This document shows positions 23,552 to 33,095 of a stretch of 64,000 nt of DNA, in pieces. The stretch lies in contig JAQPZY010001610.1 of NCBI GenBank assembly GCA_029931535.1, forward strand, positions 2,546,501 through 2,610,500, given 5' to 3'. The notes beneath the pieces were generated by a model, which worked only from the letters and a program-made list of their open reading frames with translations, searched no databases and was not told the origin of the DNA. Numbering within the stretch: the stretch's first letter is position 1; the number at the start of each line of letters is the position of its first letter. The position numbers were made by a program, and so were the translations under genes. The stretch comes from Margaritifera margaritifera (lineage: Eukaryota > Mollusca > Bivalvia > Unionida > Margaritiferidae).

Positions 23552-25407
23552 ATGGCATCTAATGTTCGGAATTTCTTTTCAAAACCTACCCAGGAGGGGT
23601 TAGAGTGTATGAGAAAGGATGATTTGCTCGAGCTTGCCAGAAAATACAGTCTATCTGAGGCAAAAGTATCATTGACAAAACAGGAAATAAAGATTATTTT
23701 AATTCAGTATTTAGTAGGAAAGGGAATTTTTGAAAATAGTGCTTTAAGTTTGAAGAGAAAGCCTGTATCTGGTTCTGACAGGAAATTAAGGGAATTAGAG
23801 TTAAAGAACCAGATGGATTTAGAATTGGCAAAGCTTCAGATTCAGAGAGAGAGAGAGAGAAAGAAGAGAGGCAGATACAGATGGAGAGAGAGAAAGAAGA
23901 GAGGCAGATGGAGAGAGAGAAAGAAGAGAGGCAGCTACAAATGCAGAAGGAAGAGAGGCAAATACAAATGCAGATGCAAAGAGAAGAAAGGGAAATGCAA
24001 TTTAAATTAAGAGAATTAGAACTGGCAAACAGAGCACACTCCACTCCTTTAAACACAAGTTCAGGTTTTGATGTTACTAGGTATATTAGGTTAGTACCCC
24101 CTTTTCAGGAAAAAGAAGTAGATAAATACTTTCTTCATTTCGAGAAAATAGCTGAAAACTTGAAATGGCCCAGAGAGCATTGGACTTTGTTATTACAAAG
24201 TGTACTAATTGGCAAAGCTCGTGAAGTCTACATTTCACTGTCAGTACAACAAAGCACTGATTATGATGTGGTTAAGGAGTACATCTTGAAAGCTTATGAG
24301 TTGGTACCAGAGGCATATCGACAAAGGTTTAGGAATTGTAAAAAAGAAACTGGACAAACTCATGTCGAATTTGCAAGGGATAAAGAACAACTATTTGATA
24401 GGTGGTGCTCAGCCAAGAAAGTTGATCAAGCTTATGATAACCTCAGACAGCTCGTATTAATTGAAGAGTTCAAGAGGTGCATCCATAGTGATGTTAAAAC
24501 CTATCTTGACGAGCAGAATGTGGAAACTTTGGAAAATGCTGCTCGTATGGCTGATGATTATTCCTTGACTCACAAAATTTCATTTGGTAATAAATCGTCC
24601 TCTCAGCAGTTTTCTGGTAAAAAACCATTTCAATCTCATTCGAGTACTTCCAAATTTCACAACAGCACAACTGTTAGGAATCAAACATCTGATAAGACTG
24701 ATCAGAAATCCTTATCTCTTCCTACGTGCACTTATTGTAAAAAGAAAGGGCACGTTATTTCTGATTGCTTCAAGTTGAAAAATAAGCAACAGAGAAAAGA
24801 CAGAGCTTTTCCAAATGCTCTTATTTCTAAGAGGTCAAGGTCACGGTCTTGTATTGAAAGCAATATATTTGTTGGGTCAAACAAACCCCAGTCTGATTCT
24901 ATTTTGGAGGCTTATGAACCATTCATGTCAGAAGGTTCTATATCACTTATTGGTGATTCTGCCAAACCTATCCCAATTAAAATATTAAGGGACACCGGAG
25001 CTTCTCAGAGTCTTTTATTATCAGGTACTTTACCTTTGTCTGAGGAGTCTTCTTCAAGTGAAAGTGTTCTTGTTCAGGGAGTAGAGTGCGGCTTTGTAAA
25101 TGTTCCTCTCCATTGTGTAAATTTGGCATCAAACTTAGTTTCTGGACCTGTGACTGTTGGGGCAGTGACTTCTTTACCCATAGAGGGTGTTCATTTATTA
25201 CTAGTCAATGACCTAGCTGGAGATAAGGTTGTGGTTAATCCACTTGTAACTGACAAGCCTTGTTTGGATCAGAAAGTTGATCCTGTCGAAACTGAAATCC
25301 CTGATTTGTACCCTGCTTGTGCAGTTACTAGAGCTATGGCAAAAAGAGCTCTTGAGAGTGATGTTGATCAGGATATTATTCCTTTAGCTGACACATGTAT
25401 TGGTTAG
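23552..25407 (+). CDS. gag: Gag-protease of the gypsy element, frameshifted within a GA run
   Basis: Begins MASNVRNFF at 23552 in a good context (acaatgg). The first frame runs to 24010; the main frame is open to the TAG at 25405. The switch lies in an Arg/Glu-rich coiled-coil region built on a (GA)n tract at about 23844-23860, and one extra GA dinucleotide would explain it exactly. Downstream, numbering from 23881: a capsid region (about 65-230) with a SCAN-like C-terminal half containing PEAYRQRFR at 143-151 and LRQLVLIEEF at 188-197; a zinc knuckle C283-x2-C286-x4-H291-x4-C296; and an aspartic protease with DTGAS at 371-375. Gag forms the particle, the knuckle binds RNA and the protease cleaves the polyprotein. 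Confidence 0.88.
25405..25407 (+). other. In-frame TAG between protease and integrase
   Basis: The gag-protease and pol frames are the same frame, separated only by this TAG. The next 17 codons to 25459 are open and run into pol. It may be a readthrough signal or an inactivating mutation. The following bases (tcttttgatg) do not match the CAR-YYA readthrough context. Confidence 0.7.
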
Positions 25408-28284
25408 TCTTTTGATGAGGTCACTTTTTCCTCAGGTATTGATCACAGTGATCCTCTTTTGGCAACTCATTCTCTTTGTTCTAATCAGGATGACAAACGA
25501 CAATCCCTTGTCGTTGAACAGGAGCAAGATCCCGAGATATCTTGTTTGTTTCAGAGGGCTATTAGTGAAACTGAAGCCACACAAGTTCCAGTGTGTTACT
25601 TTGTGAAAAATGGGGTCCTTATGAGGAAATGGAGACCACCTGATGTACCCGCTGGTGACGAGTGGTCAGTGAGCTATCAAATTGTTGTTCCTAAGTCATA
25701 TCAACAGGAAATTCTTAATTTAGCCCATGAAATTCCTTTGGCTGGTCATTTAGGAGTCCGTAAGACTTATCACAAGATCTTGAATCATTTTTATTGGCCA
25801 AAACTCAAAAGTGATGTTTCTAAATACTGCAGATCTTGTCACACTTGTCAAATGGTAGGAAAACCCAATCAGAAGATACCTAAGGCTCATCTGCAACCTA
25901 TTCCTGCATTTGATGAACCATTTAGTAGAATAATGGTAGACTGTGTTGGTCCTTTACCTAAAACCAAGTCAGGCAACCAATACTTGTTGACCATCATGTG
26001 TGCATCTACAAGATTTCCAGAGGCAATTCCTCTGAGAAATATAAAAACTAAAACTATTGTGAAAGCTTTGGTGAAGTTTTTTACACTTGTTGGCCTTCCC
26101 AAATCTGTCCAGTCGGATCAAGGGTCAAATTTTATGTCTGGAATTTTCCAGCAAGTTATGCATGAACTAGGCATCCAACAGTTTAAATCTTCTGCCTATC
26201 ACCCTGAAAGTCAAGGTGCTTTGGAAAGATTTCATCAAACTTTGAAGAATATGATTCGATCTTATTGCTTTGATACAGAAAAGGATTGGGATGAGGGTGT
26301 TCATTTGTTGTTGTTTGCTGTTAGGGAATCAGTTCAAGAGTCGTTGGGTTTTAGTCCCTTTGAACTAGTTTTTGGTCATACTGTCCGTGGACCATTGAAA
26401 TTATTGAAAGAGAAACTTCTTTCAAATGTAGATTCAAAGATTAATCTTCTTGATTATGTTTCTGATTTCAAATACAAGTTGTCAAAGGCCTGTGAAGTAG
26501 CAAGAACTAATATTCACACTACCCAGTCAAAAATGAAATTAAGGTATGACAGAAATTCACAGGAAAGGAGTTTTAAACCTGGTGACAAAGTTCTGGCTCT
26601 CTTTCCCATACCTCAGAATCCTCTTCAGGCTAAATTTTATGGTCCTTATACCGTTGAAAAGAAAGTAAATGACTTAAATTATATCATTAACACTCCTGGG
26701 AGACGGAAACAGAAACAACTTTGTCATATAAATATGTTAAAGGAATATTTTGACAGAGATAGCTCAGCTAATTATTCAGTTAATTTAGTTGTACCTGTCC
26801 CACACAGTGAAGATATCAACGATGGAGTACAATCAGACTATAGTGACTCTGGTATAACCAATCTTCGGAATTCAGAAATATTGAACAACCTAGACCAGAA
26901 ACTTTCACATCTACAACAACAGGAAAGAAATGAACTAAAACAGCTATTACATGACTATGAGCACTTGTTTCCTGATGTTCCAACACGAACAAGTAAAATT
27001 TATCATGACGTTGACATTGTTGATTCTGCGCCTGTGAAACAGCATCCTTATAGGATGAATCCTCTCAAACAGAACTATCTGAAGAAAGAAATTCAGTATC
27101 TACTGAAGAAAGATTTCATAGAACCAAGTAAAAGTAACTGGAGTTCACCATGTATTCTTGTTCCCAAGCCAGATAATACATTCCGTATGTGTACTGACTA
27201 TAGAAAAGTCAACAGTGTCACCAAAACTGATTCATTTCCAATCCCAAGAATGGACGATTGCATTGATAAAATTGGAAATGCGGAATATGTCACCAAGTTT
27301 GACCTTTTAAAAGGATTCTGGCAAATTCCATTGACGGAAAGGGCAAAAGAAATTTCAGCATTTGCAACTCCAGATGGACTTTATCAATATAAAGTCATGC
27401 CGTTTGGAATGAAAAATTCGCCTGCAACGTTTCAACGTCTGATGAACATGATAACATTTGGTCTTGATCATTGTGAACCTTATATCGATGACGTCATTAT
27501 CTACAACAACACCTGGGAAGATCATTTGGAAACCATTCGAAAATTCTTTGATCGACTCAGCGATGCGAATCTGACAATTAATTTGAGCAAAAGTGAGTTT
27601 TGCCATGCTTGTGTCACATTTTTAGGACATATTGTGGGACAAGGTCAAGTTAAACCTATAGAAGCTAAGGTCAAAGCTATCTCTGAATTTCAAGTTCCAA
27701 TTTGTAAAAAGCAACTGATGCGATTTCTAGGTGTGGCTGGATATTATCGGAAATTTTGTTCCAATGTTTCCAAAATTGCTGAACCTTTGACAAGTTTATT
27801 GAGTAAGAAAACCAAATTTCATTGGTCTGACAAGTGTCAGGAATCTTTTGACAAGTTAAAGGCCATGCTTAAGAATGCACCAGTTCTTTCTGCACCAAAT
27901 TTTAGCCAATCATTTAAATTATCTGTTGATGCAAGTGATGTAGGGGTTGGTGGAGTATTGATTCAGGAAGACAAAAGTGGTATGGATCACCCTGTGTGTT
28001 ATTTTTCTAAAAAACTAAACAAGCACCAGAAAAATTATTCCACAATTGAGAAGGAATGTTTGGCTTTGATATTGGCTTTACAGCATTTTGAAGTGTATGT
28101 CACCTCAGCTCTTTCTCCAATTATTGTGTACAGTGATCACAATCCCCTTACTTTCATCAACAAAATGAAAGATAAAAATCGGAGATTGTTGAGATGGAGT
28201 TTGATATTGCAAGAATATAACATTGACATCAAACACATCAGGGGAAAAGACAATGTGATTGCAGATGCACTCTCACGTGCCTAG
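25408..28284 (+). CDS. pol: Pol of the gypsy element: integrase, then RT and RNase H
   Basis: One uninterrupted frame of over 940 codons with no obvious internal ATG start, so it is probably made as a fusion with gag. Numbering from 25459: an integrase zinc-binding region H97...C127-x2-C130; a catalytic core with D161, D220 and E256; a GPY module at 395-397 and conserved LCHINMLKEYF (421-431); a linker; then RT with IEPSKSNWSSPCILVPK (554-570), FDLLKGFWQIPL (614-625), MPFGMKNSPATFQR (647-660) and YIDD at 675-678; then RNase H with D824, the EKE motif at 864-866, D893 and D936, ending IADALSRA. All key catalytic residues are present. Integrase inserts the cDNA; RT and RNase H make it. The integrase-first order is the notable feature. 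Confidence 0.95.
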   Translation, partial: SFDEVTFSSGIDHSDPLLATHSLCSNQDDKRQSLVVEQEQDPEISCLFQRAISETEATQVPVCYFVKNGVLMRKWRPPDVPAGDEWSVSYQIVVPKSYQQEILNLAHEIPLAGHLGVRKTYHKILNHFYWPKLKSDVSKYCRSCHTCQMVGKPNQKIPKAHLQPIPAFDEPFSRIMVDCVGPLPKTKSGNQYLLTIMCASTRFPEAIPLRNIKTKTIVKALVKFFTLVGLPKSVQSDQGSNFMSGIFQQVMHELGIQQFKSSAYHPESQGALERFHQTLKNMIRSYCFDTEKDWDEGVHLLLFAVRESVQESLGFSPFELVFGHTVRGPLKLLKEKLLSNVDSKINLLDYVSDFKYKLSKACEVARTNIHTTQSKMKLRYDRNSQERSFKPGDKVLALFPIPQNPLQAKFYGPYTVEKKVNDLNYIINTPGRRKQKQLCHINMLKEYFDRDSSANYSVNLVVPVPHSEDINDGVQSDYSDSGITNLRNSEILNNLDQKLSHLQQQERNELKQLLHDYEHLFPDVPTRTSKIYHDVDIVDSAPVKQHPYRMNPLKQNYLKKEIQYLLKKDFIEPSKSNWSSPCILVPKPDNTFRMCTDYRKVNSVTKTDSFPIPRMDDCIDKIGNAEYVTKFDLLKGFWQIPLTERAKEISAFATPDGLYQYKVMPFGMKNSPATFQRLMNMITFGLDHCEPYIDDVIIYNNTWEDHLETIRKFFDRLSDANLTINLSKSEFCHACVTFLGHIVGQGQVKPIEAKVKAISEFQVPICKKQLMRFLGVAGYYRKFCSNVSKIAEPLTSLLSKKTKFHWSDKCQESFDKLKAMLKNAPVLSAPNFSQSFKLSVDASDVGVGGVLIQEDKSGMDHPVCYFSKKLNKHQKNYSTIEKECLALILALQHFEVYVTSALSPIIVYSDHNPLTFINKMKDKNRRLLRWSLILQEYNIDIKHIRGKDNVIADALSRA

Positions 28285-28413
28285 AAATGTAATATTGCTT
28301 GATGTAGTTAAGTCCAGTATCATAAAACATGTTCTTATGTAATTTTGGTTATTATAGTATTAGATGTATATTCAAAAGAAAGCTTTATTATATAAATCTT
28401 TCTTTTTCTTTAT

Positions 28414-28422
28414 GAGGGGAGG
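28414..28422 (+). promoter_or_regulatory. Polypurine tract
   Basis: 'gaggggagg' directly abuts the 3' LTR, the standard site for plus-strand priming. Confidence 0.85.
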
Positions 28423-29175
28423 TGTTATGTATGATGTTTATATAATATTATAAATATTTTAGGAAATAATAAATGTTTCTTCACTTTAATATTTGCTTAA
28501 ATCTTAATGTTATCAGGAAAAACATGTTTAACTAGTGTCCTTGAATTAGGTTGTTTTGATCAATATGTTTTCTCAATTTGAAGGTCAAGGTTGAATTTTT
28601 GTTTACAAGTAAAAATTCCATTAAGATGACTCATGTTCTAGAACATTCTGTCATGTGACCAATCTTTATATATGCCATGTTTGGTGGACATTTATTCAGT
28701 TTTGACATTACCATCAGTCTTGTAAAGAGCTATTACAGTTGTGAAAATTCATTCCAAATTCTAAGAGAGGAATTATTTTAAATATTCATTGGATTATAAC
28801 AGTGCTCACAAACTTTTGGATTTTGGATTTTTAATTGTTGATTTTGGAATTTAAGTGAACTTATTCAGATATTTTGGAATACTTCATTTTGACATCAGCA
28901 CATCAAGATTTCTAGTACATCAGGACTTTGGAGACCATTAGCACATCATAACATTCAAGGACACAGCCGTGAATTCGGAACATTCTATATTTAGGACTTG
29001 TGATTAGAACAATCATTCTTATTGGATTATTAGGATTTCAAAACACATTACTGTAAGTGACTTTTTTGATTTTTCATTTTAATTATCTAGTAATAAATTG
29101 CTTGTTGATTTTTACTTGATTTGTTGGTTTCACTTTCTTTCTGTTACATTTTTCTTAGACCATAGAGTCGTAACA
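28423..29175 (+). repeat. 3' LTR
   Basis: 753 bp, the same length and apparently the same sequence as the 5' LTR, followed by CAAG (29176-29179). AATAAA lies at 29092-29097. Confidence 0.95.
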
Positions 29176-29194
29176 CAAGTTTACAAATGATTTT

Positions 29195-30005
29195 ATATGC
29201 TTGACATAAGGTGGAGCATGTTTTGTTATGCTGTTGTCCATCTATCTGTAACCAATTTTGTTTCAACACAATAACTGGAGTTCTCCAAATTTGTGGATGG
29301 CTTGCACTTGGGGTACGGAAGAACCCTATCAGCTTTTTAGTCAAAATGTCAAAGGTCAAGGTCACTGAGACTAAAAGACAAAAAATGGTTTCCGCACAAT
29401 AACTCTTGTTTTCCACCATCTGCAGTTACCAAAACTTAATGATTTGCACTTGGGGTGCAGAAGAACCCTTTGGGGGGGGGGGGGTGTCAAAGGGACAAAG
29501 GTCAAGGTCACTGACTGAAAAAAGAAAAATGGTGTCTGCACAAAAATTTCAGTTCTCGGCCATATGCCTTCACCAGAGTTTCTGGAAAACTTGCAGTACA
29601 TGTCAAGTAAGAAAGAAGCCTATTGATTTGGGAGTCAAAGGTCAAGGTCACTGACTGAAAGAAGAAAAATGTTTTTTGCATAATTAATTCTAGACCACCC
29701 ACTTTAATCCGAGTTTGTGTAGAGCTTGCACTTAAGATCTGGAACAGGTCTATTGATTTGGGGGTCAATAAAGGTCAAGGTTATTGTGCTCAGAGAAAAT
29801 AGATTTTGCAGAATAATCTTTGTTATATGGTCAGTTCCTTGACCAAACTTTTTGGATGGCTTGCACATAGGGTAATAAAGAAGCCCTTAGATTCTGGGGT
29901 CTAAGCATCCAAGGTCACAGACATAGCAAGTCTTGTAAGAAAATAACGGTTTCTGCACATTAAGTTTAGTTCAAGACCACATACCTTGACTAAAGATCGA
30001 GGTCA
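29195..30005 (+). repeat. Degenerate 'aaggtcaaggtcact' satellite-like dispersed repeat
   Basis: About five imperfect units of 130-160 bp, each with 'ttgcacttggggt', 'gaagaaccct', 'ggtcaaggtcactgac' and 'atggtttctgcacaat' blocks. Related sequence is at 51580-52105. I recall similar repeats as common in mollusc genomes. A G-run lies at about 29462-29474. Confidence 0.75.
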
Positions 30006-30734
30006 TCGAGACCTGATAGTCAATGATTTCCAGTCAGCCAAACCCTATTAGTGCCTACACAAAGGACTATTAAACATGGAGTATTGTATAGTAATTAATA
30101 GTACTCCTGTTTTGGAATGATTTGATATGTATCCTCCCTGTATAGAACCATATTAGTCAACTTAGTTTGGTTCTTTTGCTTGGTATGTACACAAATATAT
30201 CTGCAGTACATCAGTCTTAGACTAATGAATTTAATCAGAACATGGATGATGCAAATTTACCACTTATTACACATTTATACAAGTACTAGACCAAACTCCT
30301 ATATAATGATTTACACATTGATACAAGTCCTAGACCAAACCCCTGTATAATGATATAAAAATAACTATGCTTAATATCAACATAGTTATGATAACTTCTT
30401 TACTTGATGTGGATACATTTTTTCCAGTATCTCTGTTGTCCCATTATATTGATTCTCTATACCATTGATGTGAACCATCAACAAAGTGACAGCTGACTAT
30501 AAAAATGTAAAGAGCATCCAATTTTTTTTCATGAGATACATAGTAGCAGTGTTTGAACCCCACATTTTAGATTGTTGTGATCTTCTGAACACATCAGAGT
30601 ATAAACAAGTTTCAAGTACTAGTCAGAGTATAAACAAAGTATAAACAGAGTATAAACAAAGTATAAACAGAGTATAAACAAGTTTCAAGTACTAGTCAGA
30701 AGTCTTAATTGCAGTAGACTGAATTCATTTATGC
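30006..30734. other. Intronic sequence with small duplications
   Basis: No gene seen. Short duplications occur at 30270-30345 ('acaagt.ctagaccaaac') and 30598-30705 ('cagagtataaacaaagtata'). Confidence 0.6.
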
Positions 30735-31782
30735 TGGAAATCATAAGACCTGTCATCCACCATGAGTTTAAAATGTAAAATGACTCAAAATTATAAGACC
30801 TGTCGTCCACCTTGAGTTTAAAATGTAAAATGACTCAAAATTATAAGACCTGTCATCCACCTTGAGTTTAAAATGTAAAATGACTCAAAATTATAAGACC
30901 TGTCGTCCACCTTGAGTTTAAAATGTAAAATGACTCAAAATTATAAGACCTGTCGTCCACCTTGAGTTTAAAATGTAAAATGACTGGAAATTATAAGACC
31001 TGTCATCCACCTTGAGTTTAAAATGTAAAATGACTGGAAATTATAAGACCTGTCATCCACCATGAGTTTAAAATGTAAAATGACTGGAAATTATAAGACC
31101 TGTCATCCACCTTGAGTTTAAAATGTAAAATGACTGGAAATTATAAGACCTGTTGTCCACCTTGAGTTTAAAATGTAAAATGACTCAAAATTATAAGACC
31201 TGTCATCCACCTTGAGTTTAAAATGTAAAATGACTGGAAATTATAAGACCTGTCATCCACCATGAGTTTAAAATGTAAAATGACTGGAAATTATAAGACC
31301 TGTCATCCACCTTGAGTTTAAAATGTAAAATGACTGGAAATTATAAGACCTGTCATCCACCTTGAGTTTAAAATGTAAAAGGACTGGAAATCATAAGACC
31401 TGTCATCCACCTTGAGTTTAAAATGTAAAATGACTGGAAATTATAAGACCTGTCATCCACCATGAGTTTAAAATGTAAAATGACTGGAAATTATAAGACC
31501 TGTCATCCACCATGAGTTTAAAATGTAAAATGACTGGAAATCATAAGACCTGTCATCCACCTTGAGTTTAAAATGTAAAATGACTGGAAATTATAAGACC
31601 TGTCATCCACCTTGAGTTTAAAATGTAAAATGACTGGAAATTATAAGACCTGTCATCCACTTTGAGTTTAAAATGTAAAAGGACTGGAAATCATAAGACC
31701 TGTCATCCACCTTGAGTTTAAAATGTAAAATGACTGGAAATTATAAGACCTGTCATCCACCTTGAGTTTAAAATGTAAAGTG
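30735..31782 (+). repeat. Minisatellite, 50-bp unit, 21 copies
   Basis: Very regular copies of 'ataagacctgtcatccacct' + 'tgagtttaaaatgtaaaatg' + 'actggaaatt'. Variants 'actcaaaatt' and 'catgagttta' form blocks, showing local homogenisation. Confidence 0.98.
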
Positions 31783-31922
31783 ACAATTATTGATATAAAA
31801 GTTAAAATTATCAATACTGTTAATGAGATAAAATTGCCAAAACCCAAATTACAAAGAAATCTGGGATCCAAAATAGTTTAATTTAAAAAATGAACTCTAC
31901 CTACCTACCTTCATTTGATGCA

Positions 31923-32020
31923 GATTTTGAATAATTATCCAAACAAATTCTTATGGTCCATAGGATTTCATATTTTGAATAATTATCCAAACAAATTCTT
32001 ATGGTCCACAGGATTTCATA
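31923..32020 (+). repeat. Tandem duplication, 49-bp unit
   Basis: Two copies of 'attttgaataattatccaaa' + 'caaattcttatggtcca' at 31923 and 31972. Confidence 0.93.
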
Positions 32021-32105
32021 TAAAATTAAGTAGAATATAAGTATATCAATTATGATGCAATAAAACAGCAGATGGCTGATAAAGACTGGTCCTTTTATCA
32101 TATAT

Positions 32106-32420
32106 TAGCAGGTAATACTTGTCTAATCAGCAGGTGATACTTGCCTAATTATCAGGTAATACTTGCCTAATTATCAGGTAATACTTGCATAATAAGCAGG
32201 TAATACTTGCCTAATCAGCAGGTAATACTTGTCTAATCAGCAGGTAATACTTGTCTAATCAGCAGGTAATACTTGCCTAATTATCAGGTAATACTTGCCT
32301 AATAAGCAGGTAATACTTGCCTAATCAGCAGGTAATACTTGCCTAATCAGCAGGTGATACTTGCCTAATCAGCAGGTAATACTTGCCTGATCAACAGGTG
32401 ATGCATGCCTAATCAGCAGA
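32106..32420 (+). repeat. Minisatellite, 22-bp unit
   Basis: About fourteen copies of 'gcaggtaatacttgcctaat' plus 'ca'. Each contains 'caggtaat', a splice-donor-like motif in the host gene sense. Confidence 0.95.
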
Positions 32421-32440
32421 TTTTGATAGAGTACAAGTAT

Positions 32441-32627
32441 TGACGCCCTATATACAAATGATAACAGTACAAGGCAGTGTTTATTAGTTCACCTGGACAT
32501 AAGGCCAAGTGAGCCTATGGAATAGTTCTGCATTCATTGTGCATCCTCCATCAGTATTTACTAATTGCAGCTTCATCTCAAAAAATCACTTAACAGATTT
32601 TGACTAAATGTTACAGGCAGCAGCCAG
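32441..32627 (+). repeat. Dispersed repeat, longer copy
   Basis: Starts 'cgccctatatacaaatgata' and includes 'cacctggacataaggccaag' and 'gtgagcctatgg', matching 35043-35207. Further related sequence with 'ttttgactaaat.tcaca' blocks continues to about 32830 and appears again at about 33180 and 37640-37870. Confidence 0.8.
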
Positions 32628-32874
32628 GCATTGAGGTTTCATAAAGTTGTGACATTTATGCTGATCCATCAAATATGGTCACTGTTACTAAAAACAGAAA
32701 AACACTTTAAACTACTTGTTCAAATCCAGAGAATCAATTTTGACTAAATATCACAGTAAGCATTCCTGCATAAAGGTCTTTCAAAGTTGTGAAAATTATA
32801 CTAATCTGCCATTTTATCTGATAGTTGTTAGTAACAATATAAAAACTGCTACCTATAAATGGCTTCTTCTCAAA

Positions 32875-33095
32875 TACCGTATATACTGGTGTATAAGCTG
32901 ATACCAACCGCAAACTGCATATACCCAGATCAGCCATCGCATAATGCACTTTCAGATCTGGGTCTATGCAGTTTGTAAGGACTAATCAGTAGAACAAACA
33001 ACATAGACCCTGATCTGCCAGCGCATTATGCGCTGGCAGATCAGGGTCTATGTTGTTTGCATTTGGACCTGGATTATACTCGAGTATATATGGTA
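32875..33095. mobile_element. Palindromic MITE-like element, about 221 bp
   Basis: The ends 'taccgtatatact' (32875) and 'agtatatatggta' (to 33095) are inverted repeats. Inside, 32995-33059 is a perfect palindrome with 32-nt arms around one central t. A related but imperfect 65-bp palindrome lies at about 32911-32975. No coding capacity. A miniature inverted-repeat transposon is the simplest reading; the parent family is not identified. Confidence 0.7.

Larger units (their letters stand above)
22634..29175 (+). mobile_element. Complete Ty3/gypsy LTR retrotransposon with Gmr1-like gene order
   Basis: A 6,542-bp element: 753-bp LTRs (22634-23386, 28423-29175) beginning TG and ending CA, primer-binding site, gag, protease, integrase, reverse transcriptase, RNase H, polypurine tract. 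The LTRs look identical along their length, which implies a recent insertion. Integrase precedes RT, as in Ty1/copia, although the enzymes are of the gypsy type. That layout is known from Gmr1-like elements, which I recall as first described from deuterostomes. There is no envelope frame. Defects in this copy are one frameshift in gag and one in-frame TAG between protease and integrase. It sits in the host gene's intron in the sense orientation. Confidence 0.93.

Noticed and set aside
28285..28413. An envelope gene after pol
   Set aside because: Only about 130 nt lie between the pol stop and the polypurine tract, so the element has no envelope.
22634..29175. Classification as a Ty1/copia element because integrase precedes RT
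   Set aside because: The RT and RNase H motifs (YIDD context, SVDAS, IADALSRA), the integrase GPY module and the CCHC knuckle are of the Ty3/gypsy kind; only the order is copia-like.
30735..31782. Regular 50-bp repeats considered as a CRISPR array
   Set aside because: The whole unit is repeated with no unique spacers, and the locus is eukaryotic with no cas genes.
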